DNA of 64,000 bases, from contig CAWBJP010000007.1 of NCBI GenBank assembly GCA_963789165.1, positions 124,001 to 188,000 of the forward strand, given 5' to 3'. Source of the stretch: CAWBJP01 sp963789165. Lineage in GTDB: Bacteria; Actinomycetota; Acidimicrobiia; IMCC26256; BP-133. Under the pieces are notes generated by a model. The model saw only the letters and a list, made by a program, of their open reading frames with translations. It ran no database searches and was not told the DNA's origin. Positions within the stretch are counted from its first letter, which is position 1; the number at the start of each line of letters is the position of its first letter. The position numbers and the translations under genes are program-made. This document shows, in pieces, positions 17,742 to 27,777 of this stretch.

Positions 17742-19423
17742 GCGCCCTGGCCTACGCTCACGGCGCCAGCGCGACTCCGCTCATCGGCGAGACCATCGGC
17801 GAAAACCTGGAGCGCACGGTGGCCGCCCACCCGGACGGGCTGGCCCTCGTGTCCCGCCACCAGAATCTTCGCTTCACCTACGCCGAACTGGACGACGCCG
17901 TCAACGAGGTGGCCCGGGGCCTCATGGCGCTCGGGCTCGAGCCGGGCGACCGCGTCGGTATCTGGAGTCCCAACGTGGCCGAGTGGGTCCTGGTCCAGTA
18001 CGCCACGGCCAAGGCCGGGATCATCCTGGTCAACATCAACCCCGCCTACCGGACCTCGGAGCTGGCCTACTCCCTCCAGCAGTCCGGCTGCCGGATGCTC
18101 GTCGCCGCCCGGTCGTTCAAGACCAGCGACTACGTGGCTATGGTCGACGAGGTCCGCCCTGCCCTGCCCGCGCCTGGAGCAGGTCATCTACCTCGACGGG
18201 GCTCCGGGGACCGACGATGGTCCATCCTCCCCCGACTGGGACACCCTCCGGGCCCGGGCGGCCGAGGTGAGCGCCGAAGCGCTGGCGGGCCGAATGGCGT
18301 CGTTGAGCTTCGACGACCCCATCAACATCCAGTACACGAGCGGCACGACCGGGTTCCCCAAGGGGGCCACCCTCTCCCATCACAACATCCTGAACAACGG
18401 GTTCTTCGTCGGGGAGGGCTGCCGCTACACCGAGGCCGACCGGGTCTGCATCCCCGTGCCCTTCTACCACTGCTTCGGCATGGTGCTGGGCAACCTGGCC
18501 GTCACCACCCACGGCGCCGCCATCGTCCTGCCCGATGCCGCCTTCGAGCCGAAGTCGGTCCTCGAAGCGGTGCAGGCCGAGGGCTGCACCAGTCTCTACG
18601 GCGTGCCCACCATGTTCATCGCCGAGCTGGAGCACCCCGACTTCGCCCACTACGACCTGTCCTCACTGCGGACGGGCATCATGGCCGGTTCGCCCTGCCC
18701 GGTGGAGGTCATGAAGCAGGTCGTGGACCGCATGCACATGGAGGACGTCACCATCTGCTACGGCATGACGGAGACCTCCCCGGTGTCGACCCAGACGGTG
18801 CCTGAGGACTCGCTGGAGCACCGGGTGTCCACCGTCGGACGGGTCCACCCCCATGTGGAGGTGAAGGTCGTCGATCCCGAGAGGGGACTCACCCTGCGCC
18901 GGGGCGAGCCGGGTGAGCTGTGCACCCGGGGCTACTCGGTGATGAGCGGCTACTGGGAGGACCCGGAGCGCACCGCCGAGGCCATCGACCGCGCCGGATG
19001 GATGCACACCGGGGACCTGGCCAACATGGACGCCGACGGCTACGTCAACATCGTGGGGCGCATCAAGGACATGATCATCCGGGGCGGGGAGAACGTCTAT
19101 CCCCGGGAGATCGAGGAGTTCCTCTACACCCACCCCGACGTCTCCGACGTCTCCGTCATCGGCGTGCCCGACGTCAAGTACGGCGAGGAGCTGATGGCCT
19201 GGGTCAAGGTGCGGGAGGGGGCGGCACTCACCGAGGACGATGTGAAGGACTTCTGCCGGGGCCGGATCGCCCATTACAAGGTGCCCCGCTACGTGAAGTT
19301 CACCGACGAGTTCCCCATGACGGTCACGGGCAAGGTCCAGAAGTTCAAGATGCGCGAGCAGGCCGTCGACCGAACTCTGCCTCGAGGGCGCGGCGGGCGT
19401 GCGTACGGCCTGAGCGCGGGTAG
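17738..19423 (+). CDS. Acyl-CoA synthetase (AMP-forming), two apparent frameshifts
   Basis: An ANL-family enzyme of about 560 residues that activates a fatty or short-chain acid to its CoA thioester through an acyl-adenylate. The frame opens with GTG 17738 (VSALAYAHGAS). The P-loop-like YTSGTTGFPKGATLSHHN, YGMTETSP, the adenylate-binding GWMHTGDLANMD, GRIKDMIIRGGENVYPREIE and the catalytic lysine in MTVTGKVQKFKM are present. One extra base near 18165 (GCCCTGCCC) and another near 19369 (GTCGACCGAAC) break the frame. Removing each gives a seamless protein ending ELCLEGAAGVRTA at the TGA 19421-19423. Sequencing error is the simplest cause. Probably a medium-chain or general acyl-CoA ligase; substrate not determined. 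Confidence 0.85.
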
Positions 19424-19468
19424 TCCATTCCTCGAAGGGACGACTGGACCTGAAGGAGGAAGACGACG

Positions 19469-19800
19469 ATGCCGCAGAAGGCCTGGAACGCCAAGCGTGA
19501 GCGCCAGTACGAACACATCAAGGAAGGCCTCGAGGAGCGGGGACGCAGCGAGGACAAGGCTCGAGGAGATCGCGGCCCGGACCGTCAACAAGGAGCGGGC
19601 CCGCGCCGGTGAGGCGCAAGCAGTCGAGCCGGCTGTCGAAGCAGGACATCTCCTCCGGGCGGCGCGGCGGGCTGCGGTCCCACCGGGGCCCGGGCGGGCG
19701 CACCCGGGACCAGCTCTACGAGGAGGCCAAGCGGCGGAACATCCCGGGCCGGTCGAAGATGAACAAGGCCGAGCTGGAACGGGCCGTGGGTCGGCGGTAG
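19469..19800 (+). CDS. Small Rho_N-type protein (annotated as plasmid stabilization in relatives), frameshifted
   Basis: Begins at ATG 19469 after AAGGAGGA, 8 bases upstream. Encodes MPQKAWNAKRERQYEHIKEG and GRSEDKA, continues in another frame with EIAARTVNKERARAGEA, and ends in a third frame with TRDQLYEEAKRRNIPGRSKM and NKAELERAVGRR. The last part is a SAP/Rho_N-like helical nucleic-acid binding motif. The whole matches the roughly 100-residue actinobacterial family labelled plasmid stabilization protein, but no plasmid context exists. Two single-base insertions, near 19560 and 19610, are needed to explain it. Sequencing errors or a decaying gene; function unknown. Confidence 0.65.
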
Positions 19801-19810
19801 TCGCCTAGGC

Positions 19811-20740
19811 CTAGGGCACCGCGAAGACCGAGAGCATCCCCTTGGCCGCGTGCGGTGGGCCGCCGGCCCGGTCGGGCAGGAAGCACACCACGGCATAGGT
19901 CCGCCCGCGCTCCAGATCGATCTCGAAGGTCCCGCCGGCCCGGGCCGCGAACGGGCCGGCGTAGGCGGCGTCACTGGGCTCGGGGACGCCTTCGGGGCGG
20001 GGACCGCCGGGGGCGGCGAGCACCGTGTCCAGGGCCTGGCGGGCTCCGGCCGCGTCCACGCCCTCGGGGAAGACGAGGAACGCCCCGACATGCATCTGGG
20101 TGCCGGCGTTGCGGAACAGGAAGGTCTTCCGCCCGGCGGAGAGGGGCGGGAGGTCGAAGGCGTAGTCGGTGGCCAGCACCGTCCCGTCGCCGGCGGGAAG
20201 GGTGTCGACGTTGGCCCGGCGCACGGTGAACGGCCGGGCCATACCGGTGCTGTAGTGGGGCGGCAGCTGCGGCCCGGGCCGGGGTAGCGCGTCGACGGAG
20301 TCGATGTCGGTGAGGGAGCAGAACATCACGTAGGTGCCATCGGGCAGGGCGAGGGTCGACGTGGATGTTGTCGCCGGTCCGGTTTCGCCCACTCCGCCGT
20401 AGAAGGTCAGATAGTCGGGAATGGGCGTCCCCTGCCCCTCGAGGACGGGGGCGAGGTCGGCGAGGACCTGGTCGACGGGGGTGGCCCCGGCCGCCACGAT
20501 GCCCGCCTCGTGACGAAGCTCGCCCCGGTTCTCGAACGCCATGGTCACCACGCCGCCGGGGACCTCGGCGGGCATGTCGAAGCGGTACTCGTCGCCCACC
20601 ACCTCGAAATCGACTCTGGGCGTACGGCCCTGCGAAACCGTGGTCGAGCCCGAGATGGTGCGGTCATCATCGCCGTCACCCCGGCACGCTCCTCCGGCCA
20701 CGACCAGGGCGACCAGCAACACGGCGCGGAATCGCATCAT
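19811..20740 (-). CDS. Lipoprotein with two cupredoxin-like domains
   Basis: 309 residues. A signal peptide ends in the lipobox VVAGGAC, so it is lipid-anchored outside the membrane. Two similar beta-rich domains follow (about 45-165 and 170-309). Each keeps the spacing of type 1 copper ligands: a His in ELRHEAGI and in TQMHVGAF, then Cys, His and Met in TYVMFCSLTD with PHYSTGM, and in YAVVCFLPD with PHAAKGM. That suggests two blue-copper electron-transfer centres on one polypeptide. The start overlaps the stop of the PhyH gene by four bases (ATGA at 20737), so they form an operon. Metal binding is inferred from residues only. Confidence 0.75.
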   Translation of the reverse strand: MMRFRAVLLVALVVAGGACRGDGDDDRTISGSTTVSQGRTPRVDFEVVGDEYRFDMPAEVPGGVVTMAFENRGELRHEAGIVAAGATPVDQVLADLAPVLEGQGTPIPDYLTFYGGVGETGPATTSTSTLALPDGTYVMFCSLTDIDSVDALPRPGPQLPPHYSTGMARPFTVRRANVDTLPAGDGTVLATDYAFDLPPLSAGRKTFLFRNAGTQMHVGAFLVFPEGVDAAGARQALDTVLAAPGGPRPEGVPEPSDAAYAGPFAARAGGTFEIDLERGRTYAVVCFLPDRAGGPPHAAKGMLSVFAVP

Positions 20741-21654
20741 CGACTGGCGGTGGTACTACGCTCGCCTTCCCAACTCTCCTCCTGCTGGAGGGCGAAGAGC
20801 GAGGTGTACCCGGCCGACCAGTCGGGGGGGACCATGCAGGGCCGGGCATCGTGGTGGGCCCAGCGGGCGGGCCGGCCCCGCACCACCGTGCCGGCCCGGC
20901 TCGAAGGGAGCGGGTTGGCCGTGTAGGGGAAGGCGTCGGCCGCCGAAAACACGTTGAGGAGCAGGGGCCGGCCCACATCGGACAGGTTCGGCCGGGAGCC
21001 GTGGACGACCCGGCAGTTGTGGATGGTGATCGACCCGGCGGGGCCGCAGAGCTCGTCGGCCGTCTCCGTCGGGACCGCCTTCACATCCGTCTCCGACAGG
21101 CAGCCGACCCACTGGTCGGCCTCGTTGTACTGGGAGAACAGCTCACCGTGGTGGCTGCCGGGCACGACCATGAGCGGGCCCTGGTCAGGCCCGCAGTCGT
21201 GGAGGTAGACACCGGCGGTGAGGGGCGAGTAGTTGGTGTGGGGCCAGTAGGTGATGTCCTGGTGCCACTTGACCTCTTCGCCGCCTTCGGCCCATTTGAA
21301 GTTGAGCTTGGAGTGGTGGAACTTCACGTCCGGACCCACCAGATCGGCGATGACGTCGGGCAGCACCGAGTCCGAGGCGAACTCCCAGTAGGCGGGGTGC
21401 TGGTCGACGGGGCTGGTCAACCGGCGCAGCCGGGGGGCCTCGGCGCTGTGCCCGGGCTCCAGGTCGAAGATGGAGTCGGAGCGGGCCAGCGACCGGGACC
21501 GGTCCACCATCTCCTCGGTGACCGCCCGCAGCCGGACCACCCACTCGTCGGGGACGACCGACTCCACCAGCAGGTAGCCGTTCTCGAAGTAGAACTCCCG
21601 CTGGGCCTGGGACAGCACCCGGGGCTCGAACGCCAGGATGTCGTCTTCGGTCAT
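20737..21654 (-). CDS. Phytanoyl-CoA dioxygenase (PhyH) family protein
   Basis: A 305-residue Fe(II)/2-oxoglutarate dioxygenase. The HxD pair is in KWHQDITYWP and the distal His in NCRVVHGSRPN, followed by an Arg for 2-oxoglutarate. VYLHDCGPDQGPLMVVPGSH is the typical core strand region. ATG 21654 is chosen because GGAGG lies 7 bases upstream and the sequence before it reads as non-coding. It is first in a two-gene operon with the double-cupredoxin lipoprotein. Members hydroxylate lipids, small molecules or natural products; the substrate here is unknown. Confidence 0.88.
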   Translation of the reverse strand: MTEDDILAFEPRVLSQAQREFYFENGYLLVESVVPDEWVVRLRAVTEEMVDRSRSLARSDSIFDLEPGHSAEAPRLRRLTSPVDQHPAYWEFASDSVLPDVIADLVGPDVKFHHSKLNFKWAEGGEEVKWHQDITYWPHTNYSPLTAGVYLHDCGPDQGPLMVVPGSHHGELFSQYNEADQWVGCLSETDVKAVPTETADELCGPAGSITIHNCRVVHGSRPNLSDVGRPLLLNVFSAADAFPYTANPLPSSRAGTVVRGRPARWAHHDARPCMVPPDWSAGYTSLFALQQEESWEGERSTTASR

Positions 21655-21754
21655 TTGGCCTCCGTTCGCCCAGGTGCCCTCAAGCCTCGCACCCGGTTCT
21701 TGAGATCGCCACCGCGCCGTCCGACAACCGAGAAAACCCAGCGAGCCGTGTGAG

Positions 21755-22667
21755 GTGCACGTGTCCCTGATCGGAACCGTCGACACCCTTCCCCTGACTG
21801 ACCTTTTCGAGGTCCTCGCAGCGGCGGGCAAGACCGGCGCGCTCCATGTCCGGTCGGCCGCTGGGCCTCGGCATCGTCTACTTCGCCGGCGGAGAGGTCT
21901 GCGCCGGCGAGGCGGGGCTCCGGACCGGCCCGGTCGACGACCGCCCCGCCCTGGTCGCCCGCCTCTTCGATGTGTGCTTCGAACTGTTCCGCTGCGACGA
22001 GGCCTCGTTCGAGTTCGAGGTCGACGGGCACCCGAACTGGCCTGCGACCGAGAGGGTGGGTGTCCCCGAGATCCTGGCCGAGACGGCGCACCGCCTGGCC
22101 GAATGGACCGAGATCCGGCTGACGGTCCCCTCCCTGGAGGCCCGCCCCCGGCTCATCCCCGAGGGGCCCGAGGACGGGGTGATCCTCGATTCCGCCCAGT
22201 GGCGGGTGGTGGCCGCCATCGACGGGCGGCGCCGGATCAGCGCCCTCATCCGGGTGCTGGACAGCAGCGACTTCGAGGTCTGCGGGCGGCTGGCGAGCCT
22301 GGTGGAGGCGGGCCTGGTGGCCCTCGACGCTCCCGATCCGGCCAGCAATCGGGCCGAGATCGAGGACGTGGCCGAGCCGCCGGCCGAACGGAGTTGGGCG
22401 CCGGCCCGCCCCTCCAGGCTGGCCGCCGTGATCGACGAGGACCCCTGGTCCTCGGGCGACGAGGGCGGCCCCGACGAGCTGGACATGTGGGACGACCAGG
22501 TGCTGGCCACCACCGGGACGGCTCTCCGCCAGGCGGCCCGCGAGACCGTCCGGGAGGCCGTCCCCGAACTCGCCCCCGAGGAAGAAGCGGTGGAGAACGA
22601 GCCGGTCCTCGAGACCGTCGCCGAAGCAACCCCGGTGGACGAGAACGGAGTTCTGACCGCTCCCTAG
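21755..22667 (+). CDS. DUF4388 (PatA N-terminal-like) protein, one apparent frameshift
   Basis: Starts at GTG 21755 with MHVSLIGTVDTLPLTDLFEV and KTGALHVRS, the DUF4388 domain found in gliding/PatA-like signalling proteins. One extra G near 21850 throws the frame; removing it continues with PLGLGIVYFAGGEVCAGEAG. The middle part (ILDSAQWRVVAAIDGRRRIS) looks like a winged-helix segment, and the last 100 residues are acidic and low in complexity. It is divergent from the PhyH operon and its stop overlaps the convergent aroE stop by the palindrome CTAG. Possibly a signalling or gliding-type adaptor; not otherwise known. Confidence 0.7.
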
Positions 22668-23542
22668 CCGCGCAGGGCGGCCTGGGCGGCGGCGAGCAGG
22701 ACGGCGACCGGCGCCTCGACCCCGGTCCAGATGGAGAACGACCGCGCTGCCTGGTGGACAAGCATGGGCAGACCGTTCTGGGTGCGGGCCCCCCGGGCCC
22801 GGGCAGCGGCCAGGAGCGGCGTTTCCGCCGGGTGGTAGACGAGGTCGACCACACACTGATCGGGTCCGAAACGGAGCGGGTCGAGCGGCGGCGGCTCGCC
22901 CGCCATGCCGAGCGGTGTGGCGTTGACCACCACCTCGAAATCGCCTCCGGCGCCGGCCGCGTCGGCCAGGACCATCGCCTCGGCGCCGGGGGCCAGGCGG
23001 GCGGCCGTTTCGGCCGCCTCCGGGCGCCGGGCGGCCACCGTGACCGCCGCCCCCGCCCGGCCCAGGGCCAGGACCACGGCCCGGCCGGCGCCGCCCGCGC
23101 CCAACACCAGGACCGCCCGGCCGGACACCTCGATACCGTCCCCGGCCAGGCCGGCCAGGAAGCCCTCGCCGTCGGTGGAGTCGCCCAGGGCGCGGCCGTC
23201 GGGCCCGAACACCACCGTGTTGACGGAAGCGAGGGCACCGGCGTCGGGGGTGAGCTCGTCGCAGGCGGCGGCGACGTCGGCCTTGTGGGGCATGGTGACG
23301 TTGAATCCGGCCAGGCCCAGGTCCCGGGCCGCGGCCACCGCCGCCCCGCCCCTTCCCCGGGGGACGGGGAGCGCCACGTAGACCCAGTCCAGCCCGCAGG
23401 CGGCAAAGGCAGCGTTGTGGAGGACGGGCGAGAGGGAGTGCACCACGGGATCGCCGATGACGCCGACGACCCGGGTGGCTCCTCCCGGGGTTCGGGGTGT
23501 CCCCGATGTGCCCGGGGTTCGGGGTGTCCCCGATATCGACAT
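22664..23542 (-). CDS. aroE: Shikimate dehydrogenase
   Basis: Reduces 3-dehydroshikimate to shikimate with NADPH. Motifs: VVGVIGDPVVHSLSPVLHNA (substrate loop), FNVTMPHK with the catalytic Lys, GDSTDGEGFL with the catalytic Asp, and the Rossmann GAGGAGRAVVLAL. About 292 residues. The first 20 residues are unusual: ATG 23542 is followed by SISGTPRTPGTSGTPRTPGG, encoded by two tandem copies of repeat family A, so the repeat has become the protein's N-terminus. An internal start is not obvious. It lies 2 bp after mltG in the alaS-ruvX-mltG-aroE run and far from aroCKB. Confidence 0.94.
   Translation of the reverse strand: MSISGTPRTPGTSGTPRTPGGATRVVGVIGDPVVHSLSPVLHNAAFAACGLDWVYVALPVPRGRGGAAVAAARDLGLAGFNVTMPHKADVAAACDELTPDAGALASVNTVVFGPDGRALGDSTDGEGFLAGLAGDGIEVSGRAVLVLGAGGAGRAVVLALGRAGAAVTVAARRPEAAETAARLAPGAEAMVLADAAGAGGDFEVVVNATPLGMAGEPPPLDPLRFGPDQCVVDLVYHPAETPLLAAARARGARTQNGLPMLVHQAARSFSIWTGVEAPVAVLLAAAQAALRG
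23484..23534. repeat. Repeat family A, two tandem copies at the 5' end of aroE
   Basis: Copies at 23484-23507 and 23511-23534 (CCCGGGGTTCGGGGTGTCCC then CGAT), period 27 bp. In frame with aroE they encode SGTPRTPGT. Confidence 0.9.
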
Positions 23543-23544
23543 GC

Positions 23545-24567
23545 TCAGCGGACGCCCTTGCGACGGGACTCGGCCTTGAGCCGTTCGAACTCGGCGGCGG
23601 TCTCGGCGAAGGCGTGCTTGCCGTTCTCGTCGATGAGGACGTAGTACAGGTAGTCCTCGTCGGCGGGGTGGAGCATGGCCTGGAGCGACGCCCGCCCGGA
23701 GGCTCCGATGGGCGTGGGGGGCAACCCGTCCACCTTGTAGGTGTTGTAGGGCGAATCCACCTCCAGGTCCTTGAACAGGACCCGGCTCTTGTGGCGACCC
23801 AGGGCATAGAGGACGGTGGCGTCGATCTGGAGCTTCATGTTGCGCTCCAGGCGGTTCTCGATGACCGAGGCGATCAGCGGTCGGTCGTCCTCCACCTTGC
23901 CCTCGGTCTCCACCAGGGAGGCGGCCACGATCGTCTGGTAGGGGTCGAGCCCGGCCGGGCGGGGACCTTCGGCCAGGCCGACCTCGCCCGCCACCGTGTC
24001 GAAGCGGGCCAGCATCCGGCGGATGATGGCGGCCTCGTCCTCCTTGTCGGTCACCAGGTAGGTGTCGGGAAAGAGCAGGCCTTCCAGGGTCTTCACCGAG
24101 GCCGGCTGCCACGGGGAGCGGATCGTGCCCGATCGGGCCAGCTCCAAGAAGCGCTCCCCGCTGCGGCCCGGGAGCTTCCCGACCACCTCGGCCATCTCGG
24201 TCAGGGTGAAGCCTTCGGGGATGACCAGCTTCGAGAAGACGATCTCGGGTCCGTCCTTCAGGGCGGTCAGCGCCGCCCCCATGGCCATGCGGCGGCGCAA
24301 CTCGTATTCGCCGGCCTGGAAGCTCCCGGCCCCCTTGACCTTCAGGTAGAGCCGGAACACCCGCGACGAGCTGAGCACCCCTTCCCGCTCCAGGATGTCG
24401 GCAATGCGGGCCACGCTGGTGCCGGGCTGGATGGCGATCCGCGTGGTGGCACCGGCCGGGCCCGGCGGATCCAGCTGGCGGGCCAGCCACACGCCGCCGA
24501 TCAGGGCCGCCAGCACGGCCAGGCCGGTGACGGCCAGAACGACCCGGCCCCGGGGTCGGAGCCTCAT
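23545..24567 (-). CDS. mltG: Endolytic murein transglycosylase
   Basis: A 340-residue inner-membrane protein that cleaves nascent glycan strands. The start ATG 24567 gives MRLRPRGRVVLAVTGLAVLA, a single membrane anchor. A LysM-like segment follows (IQPGTSVARIADILEREGVL), then the YceG catalytic domain with VIPEGFTLTEMAEVV, KTLEGLLFPDTYLV, the catalytic Glu in IVAASLVETEGK, and PYNTYKVDGLPPTPIGASGR. Its ATG overlaps the ruvX stop (ATGA). A frameshift in ruvX makes the two appear as one 486-codon frame; that is not a real fusion. Confident. Confidence 0.93.
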   Translation of the reverse strand: MRLRPRGRVVLAVTGLAVLAALIGGVWLARQLDPPGPAGATTRIAIQPGTSVARIADILEREGVLSSSRVFRLYLKVKGAGSFQAGEYELRRRMAMGAALTALKDGPEIVFSKLVIPEGFTLTEMAEVVGKLPGRSGERFLELARSGTIRSPWQPASVKTLEGLLFPDTYLVTDKEDEAAIIRRMLARFDTVAGEVGLAEGPRPAGLDPYQTIVAASLVETEGKVEDDRPLIASVIENRLERNMKLQIDATVLYALGRHKSRVLFKDLEVDSPYNTYKVDGLPPTPIGASGRASLQAMLHPADEDYLYYVLIDENGKHAFAETAAEFERLKAESRRKGVR

Positions 24568-25005
24568 GCCGGTCGCCGGCTGTCCAGCCACGACTGGAGG
24601 ATCACGGCGGCCGCCACCTTGTCGACCTGGGTCCGGCGCGCCCGGACCCCGCACCCCGCGGGCGGCCAGCACGCGCTCGGCGGTGACGGTGGTCAGACGC
24701 TCGTCGTGCGCCTCCACCGGCAAACCGAGGGCGGCGATGGCTTCGATCTCCTCCCGGACGGCCCGGGCGGCTGGCCCCTCGCCGCCGCCCAACGACCGCG
24801 GCAGGCCGACCACGATCCGCTCCGCCCCGGCGTCGCGGGCGGCGGCCACGATGGCCCGGTGATCGGCGGCTGGGTCGCCGCTGCGTTCGAGCACGACGAG
24901 GGGGCTGGCGATGAGGCCGAGGGGGTCGGAAAGGGCGAGGCCGATGCGGCGCTCTCCCAGGTCGACCCCGAGCACCCGTCCCGGGTTCGAGCGTTCCGCC
25001 GTCAA
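24564..25005 (-). CDS. ruvX: RuvX/YqgF Holliday junction resolvase-like 16S pre-rRNA nuclease, frameshifted at the 3' end
   Basis: Acts in 5' maturation of 16S rRNA. The N-terminal GRVLGVDLGERRIGLALSDP holds the first catalytic Asp; ERIVVGLPRSLGG and LPVEAHDERLTTVTAERVLA hold the rest. One extra base near 24645 (GGGGTCCGGGCG where GGGGCCGGGCG is expected) shifts the frame; corrected, the protein ends TQVDKVAAAVILQSWLDSRR plus PA at TGA 24564-24566, including the conserved DKVAAAVILQ with the last catalytic Asp. ATG 25005 overlaps the alaS stop. Sequencing error is likely. Confidence 0.88.
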
Positions 25006-27715
25006 GCGCCCGTAGCCCCGCCGGTCTTTTCCCCGCCCGCCCCCCGGACGGCCTCCGCCGCCGCCGTGCGGGCCAGTTCCAGGGCGGTGTCGATGGCCTC
25101 CACCTTCGGCCCTCCGCCGGTGACCAGCTCGGGATTGCGGGCGGTGCCTCCACCAAGCATCTTGGCCGCCTCGGCGGCGACGGCGGCGGCCGACACCCCT
25201 TTGGCCACCAGGTCGGGCGTGACGGCCACGGCCAGGCCGGCCTTGGCCCCGTCAGGGGAGGTTCCCACGGCCACAGCCACGCCCGAGCCCATGGCGTCCC
25301 GGGCGGCGGCCACCAGCCGGCGCAGGTCGTCCGGGGTGACCCCGTCCTGGCGGGTGGCCAGCACCCCGTCGGTGGCGCCGGCGGCCAGCGCCTTGGCCTC
25401 GCCCGCGGCCTGGCGGGCCCGGGCCGCCTCGAGTTCGTCGGTGAGCTCCTTGAGCTGAGCCAGGAGCCGCTCGACCCGTTCCGGCACCTCGGGGGGCGAG
25501 ACCCGGAGGAGCTCGGCCAGGCGGCGCAGCCGGGTCTCGTTTTCGATGACGTGGTCCAGGGTGGCGGTGGCGGTCAGGGCCTCGATACGGCGCACGTTGG
25601 CTCCGATGGAGCTCTCGCCCAGGACCTTGACGGGCCCGACCATGCCCAGCGCCGAGACGTGGGTGCCGCCGCACAGCTCCACCGAGTTGTCGCCCGCCTC
25701 CACCACCCGGACAACGTCGCCGTACTTGTCGCCGAAGAAGGCGATGGCGCCGATGGAGTCGGCGTGTTCTTTGGTCGTCTCGTAGGTCCGCACGGCGGCG
25801 TTGGAAAGCACCTCCTCGTTGGCCAGCGCCTCCACCCGGGCCAGCACCTCGGGCGGGACGGACTCGTAGTGGGAGAAGTCGAAGCGGAGGCGGTCGGGGG
25901 ACACCAGCGAACCGGCCTGCTTCACGTGCTCGCCCAGGCTGTCCCGCAACGCCCAGTGCAGCAGGTGGGTGCCGGTGTGGTTGCGCCGGGTGCGTTCCCG
26001 GCGGGCGACGTCGATGCGCCCGGTCGCCTCCGAATCGAGCGCGATGTGGCCCGACACCACTTCGGCCCGGTGGACGATCAGGCTGCCGGGCACGCCGTAG
26101 ACGGTGTCGGTCACCCGCAGGGTCCCGTCCGCCGTCTCGATGATCCCGACGTCACCGACCTGGCCGCCGGACTCGGCGTAGAACGGCGTGCGGTCGAGGA
26201 CCACGTCGAGGGTTTGGCCCGCTTCGGCCCGGATCAGGCTTCATCGGGAGTTTCTCCGGGGACACCCCGGGCCCCGGGGTCTCCGGGGACACCCCGCAAC
26301 GCCACGACCTTGCCGATGCTCGCAGGTTCCCGGTAGCCGGTGAATTCGCTGGGCCCGTGGGCGTCGAGCACCGCCCGCCAGACCGGCAAGCCTTCGGCCT
26401 CGACCGGAGAGAGGTCCGGCGGGGCGCCGCCGGGGCCGGGCGGGAACGGCGGCGCTGGACCTCCATCTGCTCCCGGAACCCGTCCAGGTCCACGCGCCCG
26501 GCCCCGCTCGGCGGCGATCTCCGCCGTCACCTCGACCGGGAAGCCGAGCGTGTCATGGAGGAAGAAGGCGTCCTGGCCCGACACGTCGCCCTTGGCCAAG
26601 AGGTCGTCGAGCAAGCTCGAGGCCCCGGCGCAGGGTGTGGCCGAAGCGGGCCTCCTCCCGGCCCGCCTGGGCCCGGATGAAATCGTGACTGCGGATCAGG
26701 TCGGGGTAGGCGCCGCCCATGGTCTCCACGGTGGCGTCGACCAGCGGTCCCGGTGACGGGGTCCTCCACCCCCAGGAGGCGGGCGTGGCGGACGGCGCGG
26801 CGGATGATGCGCCGCAACACGTACTCCCGGCCCTCGTTGCCGGGCAGCACCCCGTCGGCCATGAGGAAGGTCATGGCCCGGCCGTGCTCGGCCAGGATGC
26901 GCAGGGAGACGTCGGTGGTCTCGTCGTCGCCGTAGCGCCGGCCCGTGGCCGCCTCGGCCACGGCCAGGATGCGGCGGATGACGTCGGTCTCGAAGACCGA
27001 ATGGGTGCCCTGGAGCAGGGCGGCGATCCGCTCCAGCCCGGCCCCGGTGTCGATGTTCGGCTTGGGCAGGGGATGTAGCTCGCCCTCCGGCGTCGCGGTT
27101 GTACTGCATGAACACGAGGTTCCAGAACTCGACGTAGCGCTCCTCGCCGCCGTGGGCCGGGCCCCCTTCCGCGCCGTACTCGGGACCCCGGTCGTAGTAC
27201 ATCTCCGAGCAGGGACCGCACGGCCCGGTGGGCCCCATGCTCCAGAAGTTGTCCTTCTCCCCCATGCGCTGGATGCGCTCCGGGGGGACGCCGACGGTGC
27301 CGGCCCAGATGTCGGCGGCCTCGTCGTCGGTCTCGAAGACGGTGATCCAGATGCGCTCGGGGTCGAGGCCGAGCACGTCGGTGGCGAACTCCCAGGCCAG
27401 GGGGATGGCGCCTTCCTTGAAGTAGTCGCCCAGGCTGAAGTTGCCCAGCATCTCGAAAAAGGTGAGGTGCCGGGTGGTGGTGCCGATGATCTCGATGTCG
27501 ACCGTCCGGAAGCACTTCTGGACGGTGGTGGCCCTCGGCCAGGGTGGCGGCTGCTCGCCCAGCAGGTAGGGCTTGAACTGGTTCATCCCCGCGTTGGCCA
27601 GCAGCAGGGTCGGATCGTTGGGCACCAGGGAGGACGACGGCAGCACCGTGTGGCCCCGCTCCTCGAAGAAGGAGAGGAAGGCGCGCCGCAGTTCGTCGGC
27701 CGTCATCGATTTCAT
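25002..27715 (-). CDS. alaS: Alanyl-tRNA synthetase, broken by several single-base indels
   Basis: Charges tRNA-Ala. The pieces in order are the class II catalytic core (RRAFLSFFEERGHTVLPSSS, TRHLTFFEMLGNFSLGDYF, WSMGPTGPCGPCSEMYYDRG), the tRNA recognition part (EGREYVLRRIIRRAVRHARL, LGFPVEVTAEIAAERG), the editing domain (RTPFYAESGGQVGD, NHTGTHLLHWALR, ELCGGTHVSALG) and the C-terminal DHHA1 domain. About six indels (near 27088, 26748, 26613, two in 26430-26500, and 26238) scatter it over three frames; the first three are clear one-base insertions. The enzyme is essential, so assembly error is much more likely than decay. Two repeat family A copies lie in frame before the editing domain. Confidence 0.9.
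26254..26296. repeat. Repeat family A, two copies inside alaS
   Basis: CTCCGGGGACACCCCGGGCC then CCGGGGT at 26254-26280, and a shorter CTCCGGGGACACCCCG at 26281-26296. On the minus strand they read GVPGDPGARGVPGE within AlaRS, between the KVVAL strand and the start of the editing domain. Confidence 0.9.
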
Positions 27716-27777
27716 CAGCGCATCAGGCTATACGCCGCTAGGTTCCGGGGAGCCCGAGCCCACGAGGAGATGAACCC

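Noticed and set aside
23545..25005. Apparent RuvX-MltG fusion protein (486 codons)
   Set aside because: The RuvX C-terminus is lost to a one-base insertion near 24645. Correcting it restores DKVAAAVILQ and a stop that overlaps the mltG ATG.
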